A stretch of 64,000 bases of DNA from Paenarthrobacter nicotinovorans (GTDB lineage: Bacteria > Actinomycetota > Actinomycetes > Actinomycetales > Micrococcaceae): contig NZ_CP089293.1 of NCBI RefSeq assembly GCF_021919345.1, forward strand, positions 2,480,001 through 2,544,000, written 5' to 3'. Within the stretch, counting starts at the first letter, position 1. Each line of letters begins with the position of its first letter. Both the position numbers and the translations under genes were made by a program. Positions 9,248 through 20,420 of the stretch are shown here, piece by piece. Under the pieces are notes generated by a model. It was not told the origin of the DNA. It searched no databases and saw only the letters and a list, made by a program, of their open reading frames with translations.

Positions 9248-9592
9248 CTAGTTGCCGAGATCTCCGAGATCGCCCAGGCCGCCGTCCTTCGGCAAGGCCA
9301 GGTCTTCGCTGCGGGGCAGTTCCTCGACGTTGACGTCCTTGAACGTAATCACTCGGACGTTCTTGACGAAACGGGCCGAACGGTAAACGTCCCAGACCCA
9401 GGCGTCCTGCAGGGTCAAATCGAAGTAAACTTCCCCGTCTGCGCTGCGGGCCTGGAGATCAACATGGTTGGCCAAATAGAACCGCCGCTCCGTCTCTACA
9501 ACGTAGCTGAACAGACCGACTACATCCCGGTACTCACGGTAGAGCTGCAGCTCCATGTCGGTTTCATAGTTCTCAAGGTCCTCGGCACTCAT
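9248..9592 (-). CDS. DUF2469 family protein
   Basis: Small conserved actinobacterial protein of about 114 residues, recognised from MSAEDLENYETDMELQLYRE and the following YREYRDVVGLFSYVVETERRF. Function unknown. In mycobacteria and relatives it lies beside rnhB, yraN and lepB, as here. The ATG at 9592 is preferred to 9616 because it gives the conserved N-terminus and follows a GGAA stretch. No membrane segment or signal peptide is visible. Confidence 0.82.
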   Translation of the reverse strand: MSAEDLENYETDMELQLYREYRDVVGLFSYVVETERRFYLANHVDLQARSADGEVYFDLTLQDAWVWDVYRSARFVKNVRVITFKDVNVEELPRSEDLALPKDGGLGDLGDLGN

Positions 9593-9659
9593 GGTTCCAT
9601 CTTGCACCATCTGCAAGGTGCCATGCGCCAGACCTGCAACAGAAAGCTACAGGATCGCT

Positions 9660-10400
9660 CTACTCGTGGTCGGGCCCGGTCAGGTGCCAGCTGGTCCGGT
9701 GGTACGCGCTGGGACCGTGCAGGCGGATGACATCCCTGTGTGCGGCGGTGGCATACCCCTTGTTCACGTTCCAGCCGTAAGCCGGCAGCTCGGAGTGAAG
9801 GTCCACCATGATGCGGTCACGAGCCACCTTGGCCAATACGCTGGCCGCAGCAACACTCAGGCAACTCATGTCCGCCTTTACCCTGGTGTGGACCGGTGCC
9901 TCGCAGCCGGCGCCCGCCGGGGCAGGATCAAAAAGAGATGCCTGGACCTCGGGTGAGAGCCAGTTATGGCTCCCATCCAACAGGACCAGGTCAGGCGTGA
10001 CGCCGCCGTCTAGGATGTCACACCACGCACGCGTGCCTGCCAGACGCAAAGCCGCAATAATGCCGATCTCGTCGATTTCCCGGGACGAGGCATGACCTAC
10101 AGCTGACGCCAGGGCCCATTCACGGACCAGGGGTTCCAGTCTGTCCCTGTCCTCTGGTTTGAGGAGTTTACTGTCGCGGACATCGGCCAGCAGGCCGTGA
10201 TCGGCAAGGTCGACCACTGTGATGCCAACGCTGACCGGGCCAGCCAAGGCTCCACGGCCTACTTCGTCGACACCGGCCAGCAAGCGCACCCCGGAGGACA
10301 GAAAGGAACGCTCAACGTCGAGGGTGGGAAAACCTTCCTGGGCCTTGGCTTTGGCCTTCGCCTTGGCGGGGGTCTTCTTCCGGGCTGTTGCGGTAGCCAT
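9660..10400 (-). CDS. rnhB: Ribonuclease HII
   Basis: Cleaves RNA in RNA-DNA hybrids, including single ribonucleotides. The acidic active site is present: Asp45 and Glu46 in GVDEVGRG, Asp142 in LLDGSHNW and Asp177 in VKADMSCLS. The 246-residue protein carries an N-terminal Lys/Ala-rich tail (about 1-20, KAKAKAKA) not needed for catalysis, which may help nucleic acid binding. Its ATG overlaps the lepB TAA by one base. Confidence 0.93.
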   Translation of the reverse strand: MATATARKKTPAKAKAKAKAQEGFPTLDVERSFLSSGVRLLAGVDEVGRGALAGPVSVGITVVDLADHGLLADVRDSKLLKPEDRDRLEPLVREWALASAVGHASSREIDEIGIIAALRLAGTRAWCDILDGGVTPDLVLLDGSHNWLSPEVQASLFDPAPAGAGCEAPVHTRVKADMSCLSVAAASVLAKVARDRIMVDLHSELPAYGWNVNKGYATAAHRDVIRLHGPSAYHRTSWHLTGPDHE

Positions 10401-11215
10401 TACTTCGCCGGGGTGCCTTGAGGGACATTACGGAAAACGTCCGGATAGTTATCGAGGACGGTCCACCGGTTGATCGGCCACGCGATGACGGTTGCCTTGC
10501 CTTCGACGTCCTCTATGTTGACGAATCCACCGTTGACTTCCTGGTGGGCCCGCGAGTCAGCCGAGTGGTTGCGGTTATCGCCCATAACCCACACTTTACC
10601 TTCCGGCACGACGACGTCGAACGACTGCGGGGAAGGCAGTTCCGCGGGGTTGATATAGCTTTCATTGAGCGCGACGCCATTGACGCTGACGCGGCCTTGG
10701 GCGTCACAGCACGTGACATGATCGCCCGGCAGTCCGATGACGCGCTTCACCAGGTGCTGCTCGCTGGCATCCGGAGCCAAGCCCACGAACTCGAGCGTGT
10801 CCCCTACCCAGTCCATGGGGCCGGCGGGTTTCTGTGCCACGGGCGGCAGCCAGGCCTGCGTGTCCTTGAAGACCACGACGTCTCCCCGCGAAAGGTCAAA
10901 GGGTCCGGGAACGAGCAAATTGATGAAGATGCGGTCGTAAACGTCCAGGGTGCTCTCCATGGACTCCGAGGGAATGTAGAAAGCCTTGAAGAGGAAGGTT
11001 TTCAGCAGGAAGGACAACACCAGTGCAATGGCCACGACAGTGGCGATTTCCTTGATCCACACCAGGGCAGGATTCTTGCGGGGCTTCTTTTGATCCTCTT
11101 CAGGCTCTGCTGCACCAGCATCCGGCTCCGCTACACCAGCGGCACTTGCCGTTCCGTCCGGGAGCCGCGAGTCGTCGTCGTACCGCTCGGGGTTCCCAGG
11201 AGCTTTGTCCGGCAT
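10400..11215 (-). CDS. lepB: Signal peptidase I (downstream copy)
   Basis: Membrane serine protease that cleaves Sec and Tat signal peptides. A charged cytoplasmic N-terminus (about 50 residues) is followed by one membrane segment (about 55-73). The catalytic Ser85 lies in [10 protein letters not shown] and Lys157 in [12 protein letters not shown], and the [11 protein letters not shown] box is present. 271 residues. The stop overlaps rnhB, and the ATG directly follows the stop of a second signal peptidase gene, so the pair is a tandem duplication. Confidence 0.93.
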   Translation of the reverse strand: MPDKAPGNPERYDDDSRLPDGTASAAGVAEPDAGAAEPEEDQKKPRKNPALVWIKEIATVVAIALVLSFLLKTFLFKAFYIPSESMESTLDVYDRIFINLLVPGPFDLSRGDVVVFKDTQAWLPPVAQKPAGPMDWVGDTLEFVGLAPDASEQHLVKRVIGLPGDHVTCCDAQGRVSVNGVALNESYINPAELPSPQSFDVVVPEGKVWVMGDNRNHSADSRAHQEVNGGFVNIEDVEGKATVIAWPINRWTVLDNYPDVFRNVPQGTPAK

Positions 11216-11893
11216 CTACTGTCCGTTCTTCGATGGTGTTTCGGCCTGCGTGGAGCGAGGCATCTCTGCAAATCTATCAAGTGGCCAGATGATCTGGACC
11301 GGCCGGCCGATAACCCGGTCCATCGGAACCATTCCTCCGCCGGGCGCACCCAGCAAGCCACGGGAGTCAGCAGACCGCGAGCGATGGTCGCCCATCAACC
11401 AGAGCCGGTCCGGAGGCACCACGACGTCGAATTTCTGCTTGCTGGGTTCGTCTCCCGGGTACAGATAGGGTTCCTCAAGTACCTGACCGTTCACTGTGAG
11501 GCGGCCGCCGGCATCACAACACTGGACATGGTCACCCGGCACCCCGATGACCCTCTTGACGTACGTGGTGTCACTGCCCGTCAGCCCGAACCACTGGGCT
11601 GCTGCAGAGGCGGCGTCAACGAATGGACCGCGCCCGCTGCTCAGCGGAGCAAACGAACCCCGCCCATCAAAGACCGCAACATCGCCCCGGCGGATCGGCT
11701 CGGCACTGAAGTCGGTCCGCGATACCAGGATCCGGTCGCCCGTCATCAGGAGCGGCTCCATCGATTCCGAGGGAATGTAGTAGACATCAAGCCACAGGGA
11801 ACGGACCAGTCCGCTGATGGCGATCGCGAGGACCAGTGCGAGCAAAACAAAACGCCAGCCCTGTTTCCGGGGCTGGCGTTCTGATGTGTCCAT
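11216..11893 (-). CDS. lepB: Signal peptidase I (upstream copy)
   Basis: Second type I signal peptidase, 225 residues. It has one N-terminal membrane segment (about 14-31), Ser44 in IPSESMEPLL, Lys113 in VKRVIGVPGDHV, and GDHRSRSADSR in place of the usual GDNRxxSxDSR. It is clearly diverged from its downstream neighbour, so it is not a recent copy; different substrate preference is possible. The stop and the next start are adjacent, implying coupled translation. Confidence 0.92.
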   Translation of the reverse strand: MDTSERQPRKQGWRFVLLALVLAIAISGLVRSLWLDVYYIPSESMEPLLMTGDRILVSRTDFSAEPIRRGDVAVFDGRGSFAPLSSGRGPFVDAASAAAQWFGLTGSDTTYVKRVIGVPGDHVQCCDAGGRLTVNGQVLEEPYLYPGDEPSKQKFDVVVPPDRLWLMGDHRSRSADSRGLLGAPGGGMVPMDRVIGRPVQIIWPLDRFAEMPRSTQAETPSKNGQ

Positions 11894-11974
11894 GACTCGT
11901 ATCCCTGTTGCGTTGCGGATTGCTCCGGATACAACCGGGCACGAATCCTGGACCCGTTGCGTAAGTCGCAGGAC

Positions 11975-12328
11975 TTACTTGGCGAAGTCGCGCTTTTCCT
12001 TGATCTTCGCAGCCTTACCGCGCAGTGCACGCATGTAGTAAAGCTTGGCGCGGCGGACGTCACCCTTGGTGACGACCTCGATCTTGTCGATGATCGGGGA
12101 GTGTACCGGGAAGGTACGCTCTACGCCGACACCGAAGGAAACCTTGCGCACGGTGAAGGTTTCGCGAACGCCGTCGCCCTGGCGGCCAAGGACGAAGCCC
12201 TGGAAAACCTGGACACGGGAGTTCTTGCCTTCGATGATGTTGACGTGAACCTTGAGGGTGTCACCCGCGCGGAACTCAGGAACATCGTTACGCAGCGAGG
12301 CTGCATCTACGCTATCGAGGATATGCAT
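11975..12328 (-). CDS. rplS: 50S ribosomal protein L19
   Basis: Large-subunit protein at the 30S-50S interface, 117 residues ([20 protein letters not shown] at the start). The ATG at 12328 is chosen because GGAGTGG lies just upstream; the frame continues to 12352 without support. It is separated from trmD by 264 bp, long for this block, which holds a probable promoter and a structured leader. Confidence 0.95.
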   Translation of the reverse strand: MHILDSVDAASLRNDVPEFRAGDTLKVHVNIIEGKNSRVQVFQGFVLGRQGDGVRETFTVRKVSFGVGVERTFPVHSPIIDKIEVVTKGDVRRAKLYYMRALRGKAAKIKEKRDFAK

Positions 12329-12440
12329 TAATCCACTCCTGGTGAACGCCACAGGTCATTCACTTTGGGTTACGGCGAACAAGCCCGCAGCCCGAAGGCC
12401 TACCGGAAATCTCCGCCGAAGTTTTATTAGTGTCCGGTTC

Positions 12441-12507
12441 CGCCACTGATTGGCGTCACCGGGTTGTCCGACTGTTGGCTGAACTCCCCCTGTGGCAGGT
12501 GTCAGCC
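12441..12507 (-). promoter_or_regulatory. Structured 5' leader of rplS
   Basis: The region that would be transcribed before rplS contains two hairpins. One is CGCCA/TGGCG (12441-12445 and 12451-12455). The other is a two-part stem, GGCTGA/TCAGCC (12477-12482 and 12502-12507) with an inner CCTG/CAGG. Ribosomal protein leaders are often autoregulatory, but no known L19 leader consensus was recognised here. Confidence 0.35.
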
Positions 12508-12525
12508 CAGCAGACACAAGGGTTA

Positions 12526-12555
12526 ATTCTGCCATAAGCGCAGCCATCCAGCCAA
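12526..12555 (-). promoter_or_regulatory. Candidate rplS promoter
   Basis: On the minus strand TTGGCT (12555 to 12550) is followed after 18 bases by CAGAAT (12531 to 12526), a reasonable sigma-70 type -35/-10 pair. It lies about 200 bases before the rplS start, which would give a long leader. Prediction by eye only. Confidence 0.4.
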
Positions 12556-12592
12556 CTGGCGGGACTGGAACTCCCGACGGCGGCGGGCAGCG

Positions 12593-13393
12593 CTAGTTGG
12601 CGGCGTCGCCGCCGTGCCTGGCCTGCAGGCGTCCATCCACCACGTCATAGCCGAGTTCCGTCAGCGCGTTGCGGTCGGCGCGGCTCAAAGCACCGGCGTC
12701 GAAATCCGCCAAGAGGTCAGGCCGGCGCTCTGCGGTGCGGCGGAACTGCTCGTGGCGGCGCCACTGGGCAATTTTTCCGTGGTTGCCGCTGAGCAGGATT
12801 TCCGGAACATCGTGGTTCCGCCACGACGAGGGCTTGGTGTAGACGGGATACTCCAGGAGGCCGTCGGAGTGCGACTCCTCGATCAGGGATTCCGGGTTGC
12901 CCACCACTCCGGGGAGCAGGCGACCGATTGCCTCAACCATGGCAAGGACAGCTACCTCGCCGCCATTGAGAACGTAGTCACCGAGGCTGACGGGGCGCAC
13001 CGTGAAGTGGTCCCGGGCCCAGTCCATGACGCGTTCGTCGATGCCTTCGTATCGGCCGCAGGCGAAGACCAGCTGCTCTTCTTCAGCGAGTTCGTAGGCC
13101 AGCGCCTGGTTGAAGCGCTGTCCTGCCGGTGACGGAACGATCAATACGGGCTTGGCACCTTCGTGCGCAGGCGCCAGCGACTCAAGGGCCTGGGCCCAGG
13201 GTTCAGGCTTCATGACCATCCCGGCACCCCCGCCGTACGGGGTATCGTCCACCGTCCGGTGCTTGTCGGTGGTGAAGCTGCGGAGATCGTGGACGTTGAG
13301 CTCCAGCAATCCGTCCTGCCGGGCCTTGCCTATCAGGGAGAGCTCAAGGGGGGCCAGGTACTCGGGGAAAATACTGACGACATCAATCCTCAT
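12593..13393 (-). CDS. trmD: tRNA (guanine-37-N1)-methyltransferase
   Basis: SPOUT methyltransferase that makes m1G37 in tRNAs to prevent frameshifting. It shows the start [12 protein letters not shown], the [12 protein letters not shown] loop, [10 protein letters not shown] and the knot region [14 protein letters not shown]. 266 residues is within the usual range. Its ATG immediately follows the rimM TGA, the standard rpsP-rimM-trmD-rplS order. Confidence 0.95.
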   Translation of the reverse strand: MRIDVVSIFPEYLAPLELSLIGKARQDGLLELNVHDLRSFTTDKHRTVDDTPYGGGAGMVMKPEPWAQALESLAPAHEGAKPVLIVPSPAGQRFNQALAYELAEEEQLVFACGRYEGIDERVMDWARDHFTVRPVSLGDYVLNGGEVAVLAMVEAIGRLLPGVVGNPESLIEESHSDGLLEYPVYTKPSSWRNHDVPEILLSGNHGKIAQWRRHEQFRRTAERRPDLLADFDAGALSRADRNALTELGYDVVDGRLQARHGGDAAN

Positions 13394-13948
13394 TCAGGCG
13401 TCATCCCCCGCAGCATCCTTTGCGTCGTCAGAGGAGTCGTCATTGAGCTCAAAGAGTCCCGCAGGCGGGGTGATGAGGACGTATCCGTCCTCGATGTTGA
13501 CCTCGGGAACGATTTCATCCACGAAGGGAACAAGGATTTCCTTTCCCTCGTCCGTGGTGATTGTCAGCAGGTCCTGGACAGGCAACGTCGTCAGCGCTGC
13601 AACCTTGCCCACGACCTGGGATCCAACGCGCGCTTCCAACCCAACGAGTTCGTGTTCGTACCAGCCCTCGTCATCGTCTTCGTCGTCGAGTTCCTCGGTT
13701 TCGATGTACAGCTTGGCGCCGCGGATGGCCTCGGCGGCATTTCGGTCCGCGATCTCCTCGAATCCGAGCAGCAGGATGTCCTTGTTCCACCTGGCACTGC
13801 GGACGGTCAGGGGTCCGGCGGATGCCGGCTCCACGACGAACTCGGTTCCGGCGACGAAGCGCTCTGCGGGTGCGTCAGTGAGTACCTGCACCGTTACCTC
13901 GCCGCGAATGCCATGGGGTTTACCGATCCGGGCCACCTGGAGCTGCAT
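13394..13948 (-). CDS. rimM: Ribosome maturation factor RimM
   Basis: Assists 30S assembly by binding S19; 184 residues with an N-terminal RimM domain (RIGKPHGIRGEVTV) and a PRC-barrel-like C-terminal half. An acidic linker (DDEDDDEGWYEHEL) joins the two and the C-terminus is also Asp-rich. The ATG at 13948 is chosen for the conserved start MQLQVARIGKPHG and an upstream GAGGAA. The stop is adjacent to the trmD ATG. Confidence 0.93.
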   Translation of the reverse strand: MQLQVARIGKPHGIRGEVTVQVLTDAPAERFVAGTEFVVEPASAGPLTVRSARWNKDILLLGFEEIADRNAAEAIRGAKLYIETEELDDEDDDEGWYEHELVGLEARVGSQVVGKVAALTTLPVQDLLTITTDEGKEILVPFVDEIVPEVNIEDGYVLITPPAGLFELNDDSSDDAKDAAGDDA

Positions 13949-14077
13949 GGGTTCCTCTGAATTCCTGTTGTTCCGCGCCGCCGGGCAGCCACGGTGTGAA
14001 GTGTTGGACAAAGCAATCCGGCCCCTCCACCATATTCGGTGAAGGGGCCGGATCTAAGACAAGCAGTGCTGAGCGCG

Positions 14078-14320
14078 TTACCGGCGGCGGTCGGTGTCGA
14101 CGACGTCGACCCTGACCTGCTCGCCACCAGCCAAGGCGGCAACCACAGTGCGCAGTGCGCGTGCGGTCCGTCCTTGACGGCCGATCACCCGTCCGAGGTC
14201 TTCCTGGTGAACGCGCACCTCAAGGGATTCCCCGCGGCGGTTGTTCTTGGCACTGACCTTGACATCCTCAGGGCTGTCAACGATCCCACGAACCAAGTGC
14301 TCGAGCGCTTCTGCCAGCAA
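14078..14320 (-). CDS. khpA: KH-domain RNA-binding protein KhpA
   Basis: An 80-residue single KH domain with the GxxG loop at residues 47-50 (GRQG). KhpA binds RNA broadly and in other Gram-positives pairs with KhpB/Jag; no khpB is in the window. It starts with TTG one base after the rpsP stop, so translation is likely coupled. This gene is routinely found between rpsP and rimM. Confidence 0.88.
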   Translation of the reverse strand: MLAEALEHLVRGIVDSPEDVKVSAKNNRRGESLEVRVHQEDLGRVIGRQGRTARALRTVVAALAGGEQVRVDVVDTDRRR

Positions 14321-14321
14321 C

Positions 14322-14744
14322 TTACTCAGCCTCGGTGGTCTCTGCTTCAGCCTCGGCCGGAGCCTCGGCAGCGTCGTCCTTCTTGGCCTTCTTGGTGATG
14401 GCTTCCGGGATGATGACGGAACCCTTCTCCGGTGCTACGAAAGCTTCCTTGGGAGCTTTCGTCTTCAGGGTGCCTTCCTGGCCCGGGAGGCCCTTGAACT
14501 TCTGCCAGTCACCGGTGATCTTGAGGATCGCAGCAACCTGCTCAGTCGGCTGGGCGCCAACGGAAAGCCAGTACTGGGCGCGCTCGGAAGCGACCTCGAT
14601 GTACGACGGCTCTTCGGTGGGGTGGTACTTGCCGATTTCTTCAATGGCACGGCCATCGCGCTTGGCGCGGGCATCCATGACGACAATGCGGTAGTACGGT
14701 GCGCGCATCTTACCGAAGCGCTTAAGGCGAATCTTTACGGCCAC
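14322..14744 (-). CDS. rpsP: 30S ribosomal protein S16
   Basis: Small-subunit assembly protein, 140 residues. The core ([20 protein letters not shown] onward, about 1-80) is followed by an Ala/Glu/Lys-rich tail (about 80-140) typical of actinobacterial S16 and absent in E. coli. The GTG at 14744 follows AGGAGTG; the longer frame to 14843 is not supported. First gene of the rpsP-khpA-rimM-trmD unit. Confidence 0.95.
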   Translation of the reverse strand: MAVKIRLKRFGKMRAPYYRIVVMDARAKRDGRAIEEIGKYHPTEEPSYIEVASERAQYWLSVGAQPTEQVAAILKITGDWQKFKGLPGQEGTLKTKAPKEAFVAPEKGSVIIPEAITKKAKKDDAAEAPAEAEAETTEAE

Positions 14745-14877
14745 TTTTGTGGTCACTCCTGTTTCTGAAACGGGGTTGAACCCGACGTTTTGCACCCGTG
14801 GGGCGGGCCATACTAGACGGTTCGAAGGACAAGATACGAGCACGGAGAGAGGGGCCGCACCGATCGAGTACCTGTCT

Positions 14878-14886
14878 ATTGTGCCA
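14878..14886 (-). promoter_or_regulatory. Candidate extended -10 upstream of rpsP
   Basis: On the minus strand TGGCACAAT (14886 to 14878) resembles an extended -10 (TGn plus a 4 of 6 match to TATAAT). No convincing -35 was found at 16-18 bases, which is acceptable for extended -10 promoters. It lies about 130 bases before the rpsP GTG. Confidence 0.35.
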
Positions 14887-14981
14887 GATGCCCGGGTAGA
14901 TTACGACTCAAGCCCTCCGGGTCGGTGAGTTCTTGGTCACACCAAGGCCCGGTCAGTGCCCGGACCCAGCCGGAGAGGTGG

Positions 14982-15419
14982 CTATTCGGACCAGACGTAA
15001 AGCCCGGCGCGCTCCGTTTTTTCCACGTCCGTGGCCAGAGCGGCAAGTTGCTGAACGTACTGCCGGGACTGGGCGGCGTCGAACGGCATGTCTTCTTGTT
15101 CCGCCCAGGCCGAAGCAACGTCATCCAGGACATTGGCTTCACCTTCGCTCTCATACGTAAGCAATTCGGCCAAGGCCCTCACCATCGCTTCGGGAACGCC
15201 AAGCAGCGCGTCACTGGTGACGTCCACCAGCGCGAGTTCGTAGTCAGCGCCTGCAGCATGGACGGCCTGGCCGGCGAGGTCGCCCAGTTGTTCCACCTCG
15301 AAGTCCGTTATGCCGTTGATGCGGACTGCAGGGCCTGCGGCATCGGCACCTTTACCCAGGGCTGCCGCCCGCTTGAGTGCTTCGTCGTGGGTGGCTACAA
15401 AAATTTCGGCAAAGCCCAT
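14982..15419 (-). CDS. Unrecognised acidic protein
   Basis: A 145-residue, acidic, soluble-looking protein (MGFAEIFVATHDEALKRAAA at the start) that I could not place in a family. No signal peptide, membrane segment or metal motif is visible. The ATG at 15419 is used because the longer frame begins with a weak TTG at 15434. Codon use looks like its neighbours, so it is probably a real gene. It stands alone between the rpsP promoter region and the VOC gene. Confidence 0.65.
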   Translation of the reverse strand: MGFAEIFVATHDEALKRAAALGKGADAAGPAVRINGITDFEVEQLGDLAGQAVHAAGADYELALVDVTSDALLGVPEAMVRALAELLTYESEGEANVLDDVASAWAEQEDMPFDAAQSRQYVQQLAALATDVEKTERAGLYVWSE

Positions 15420-15542
15420 GGAAAGTACTCTCAATCCTTCGTGCTGACGGGACGTCCGGCGCAGGCCCGCCAGGGTCCCGAACCGTCACTGCCCAGCCTA
15501 GTGCAGCATGGGGCACCGACGGGCACTCCGGCGGGATGCCGT

Positions 15543-16415
15543 CTAGCGAACAGCCACCCGCAGCTTGTTCCGCCACGGATCTTCGAACTGCAGTTCAGCG
15601 CCGGTGTGATGGTTCTGCACCCCGGCAACGCGCAAACGGTCCGCCAAGGCCCCGACATCCTCGCTGGATGGAACCTCGATCAACACTTCCCCCAGCCCAA
15701 GAGTGTCCTTGCGGGGGCCGGCACCCCGGCTGTTCCAGACATTCATGGCCATGTGGTGGTGATAGCCGCCGGCGGATACGAACAGTGCTTGGCCGTGCCA
15801 GCCCGCGGTGCGCTCGAAGCCCAGGGTCCCGACGTAGAAGTCCTGGGCGGTGGCGACGTCACCCACCTGAAGGTGGACGTGCCCGACACCGGCCGCTGCC
15901 TGATGCTGGCCCGTGACGGCCTCTTCGCTCAGGTGCTGCTGAAGGAAACGTTGCGGCGGGAGGGCCACGTTGTCCATGACGACGTTCTTGCCGTCCCACT
16001 GCCAGGTTTCACGGGGCTTGTCGTAGTAAAGCTCGATGCCGTTGCCTTCCGGGTCTGTGAAGTAGAACGCTTCGCTGACCAGGTGGTCTGCGCTGCCCAC
16101 GAACGCCCGGGGTTCGTATCCGGCAGCGGTGGCGATGGTGGCCGCCAGTGAGGGCTGATCCTGGAACAGTATGGCGGTGTGGAACAACCCGGCTTCCCCC
16201 CGCCCCGGAATCTGGAGCCCCGAAGCCGGCGCCAAGTGAACCACGGGCTTGCCTGCCCGACCCAGGTAGAGGCCGCCGTCCTGTTCGGCCACGACCACAA
16301 GGCCCAAAGCACGCTGGTAGTAGTCACTCATGACTTTCATGTCGCCGACCTTGAGCATGACAGTGCCCATGGCGAGGTCGGCAGGAAGAAGGTCCTGTGC
16401 GGATGATGTGGACAT
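15543..16415 (-). CDS. VOC family protein, two-domain (CatE-like)
   Basis: A 290-residue protein with two vicinal-oxygen-chelate modules, about 15-130 (MGTVMLKVGDMKVMSDYY) and about 170-285 (GHVHLQVGDVATAQDFY). This matches ring-cleaving extradiol dioxygenases of the CatE/YfiE type and related glyoxalase-fold proteins. Likely metal ligands are a His in GHVHLQ, a His in YHHHMAMN and a Glu near the C-terminus. The substrate cannot be told. No aromatic-degradation genes lie nearby. Confidence 0.8.
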   Translation of the reverse strand: MSTSSAQDLLPADLAMGTVMLKVGDMKVMSDYYQRALGLVVVAEQDGGLYLGRAGKPVVHLAPASGLQIPGRGEAGLFHTAILFQDQPSLAATIATAAGYEPRAFVGSADHLVSEAFYFTDPEGNGIELYYDKPRETWQWDGKNVVMDNVALPPQRFLQQHLSEEAVTGQHQAAAGVGHVHLQVGDVATAQDFYVGTLGFERTAGWHGQALFVSAGGYHHHMAMNVWNSRGAGPRKDTLGLGEVLIEVPSSEDVGALADRLRVAGVQNHHTGAELQFEDPWRNKLRVAVR

Positions 16416-16507
16416 GTGAAGCTCCCCGTGTTGTAGTGTCCGCCTTTCGGCAGGTTCTACTTCTCTAAATTACTTGAAGCTTCAATTTATTCCCAGCCAT
16501 TTGACAC

Positions 16508-17590
16508 TCATCCCATGAGTTCACCGCGAAGGACCACGTGCTTGAGCCCGGATACCGTCCGTAGGTCGTGCCGGGGATCGTCATGGCAGAGAACGACGTC
16601 GGCACTGGCGCCTTCGCTGATGGCGTCGGCTCCCAGCCACTTGCGGGCGCCCCACGCAGCGGCATCCAGGACCGCGGCGGGTGGCAGGCCGGCGTCGTGC
16701 AGTTCATGCATTTCGTCCGCGATGCGGCCGTGCTTGATCACGCTGCCCGCATCCGTTCCCGCGTAGATCGCCACCCCGGCCTCGAAAGCCTCAAGGACCC
16801 GCTCACGCCGGCGCTCCCACAACCGCGTCATGTGGTCCGCGTACCCGGGGAACTTTGGCGCCGCCTGGGCGGCGATCTCCGGAAAGGTCGCAATGTTCAC
16901 CAACGTGGGAACGATCGGCACTGACTGCTCCACCAGCCGTGGGATGTGCCGGGGCAGAAGGCCAGTGGCATGTTCGATGCAGTCGATGTTGGCATCCAGC
17001 ATGTCGTCGATTGTGTCCTCCGCAAAGCAGTGCGCCGTGACCCTGGCACCTTCCTCGTGGGCGGCAGCTACGGCGTCCTTGACCAGCTTTGCCGGAAAAG
17101 AGGGCGCCAGGTCGCCAATGCCCCGGTCGATCCAGTCGCCTACGAGCTTCACCCAACCGTCGCCGTCGCGGGCCTCCTTACGGACGGTCTCCACCAGCTG
17201 TTCCGGTTCAATCTCATGGCCCAATCCGCGCAGGTACCGACGGCTTCGGGCGATGTGGCGGCCGGACCTGATAAGGCGGGGCAAGTCCGTCCGCTGCTGC
17301 ACCCAACGTGTGTCGCTGGGAGATCCGCAGTCGCGGATCAGCAGGGTTCCCGAAGCGAGGTCGGCCTGGGCCTGCGCGAGGGTGGTGGCGTCGTCCACGG
17401 CCCCACCGGCGCCCAATCCGATATGGCAGTGGGCATCCACGAAACCCGGCAGGACCCAACCGTCCAGTACTTTGTCGGGAGGGGACGACGGCTTTTCAAA
17501 CGTCAGCGCTCCCCCAACAGACCACATTCCTTGGCGCACGTCATCTGCTGCCACGAGCACGGGTCCGCTGAATTCAATGATGTTGGCCAT
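16508..17590 (-). CDS. Amidohydrolase family protein (imidazolonepropionase-like)
   Basis: A 360-residue metal-dependent hydrolase. Signature residues include HxH in DAHCHIGLG, a likely carboxylated Lys in GWVKLVGDW, His in VTAHCFAEDT, His in CIEHATGLLP and Asp in YAGTDAGSV, so the active site looks intact. Related enzymes act on cyclic amides, peptides or nucleobase-like rings; the substrate is unknown. It is divergent from thiC and not obviously a thiamine gene. Confidence 0.82.
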   Translation of the reverse strand: MANIIEFSGPVLVAADDVRQGMWSVGGALTFEKPSSPPDKVLDGWVLPGFVDAHCHIGLGAGGAVDDATTLAQAQADLASGTLLIRDCGSPSDTRWVQQRTDLPRLIRSGRHIARSRRYLRGLGHEIEPEQLVETVRKEARDGDGWVKLVGDWIDRGIGDLAPSFPAKLVKDAVAAAHEEGARVTAHCFAEDTIDDMLDANIDCIEHATGLLPRHIPRLVEQSVPIVPTLVNIATFPEIAAQAAPKFPGYADHMTRLWERRRERVLEAFEAGVAIYAGTDAGSVIKHGRIADEMHELHDAGLPPAAVLDAAAWGARKWLGADAISEGASADVVLCHDDPRHDLRTVSGLKHVVLRGELMG

Positions 17591-17636
17591 GGCAAAAGCC
17601 TAATCCGCAGCGGGGCGGCAGGCTTCGGCGGACTGA

Positions 17637-20342
<2,706 letters not shown>

Positions 20343-20360
20343 TGGTTCAGCCTATTCGAC

Positions 20361-20388
20361 GGCTCTGACATCCCGGCTCTGACATCCC
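20361..20388. repeat. 14-bp perfect tandem duplication
   Basis: GGCTCTGACATCCC occurs twice head to tail (20361-20374 and 20375-20388). It duplicates part of one arm of the hairpin that follows ffh, giving two alternative pairing partners. Confidence 0.8.
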
Positions 20389-20413
20389 GGCTCCGACGCG
20401 GGGCCGGGATGTC
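20381..20413 (-). terminator. Hairpin after ffh
   Basis: An 11-bp perfect inverted repeat, GACATCCCGGC (20381-20391) and GCCGGGATGTC (20403-20413), with an 11-base loop begins eight bases after the ffh stop on the minus strand. No T-run follows. It could act as a terminator or an RNA 3'-end stabiliser. Confidence 0.5.
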
Positions 20414-20420
20414 GGCACGG

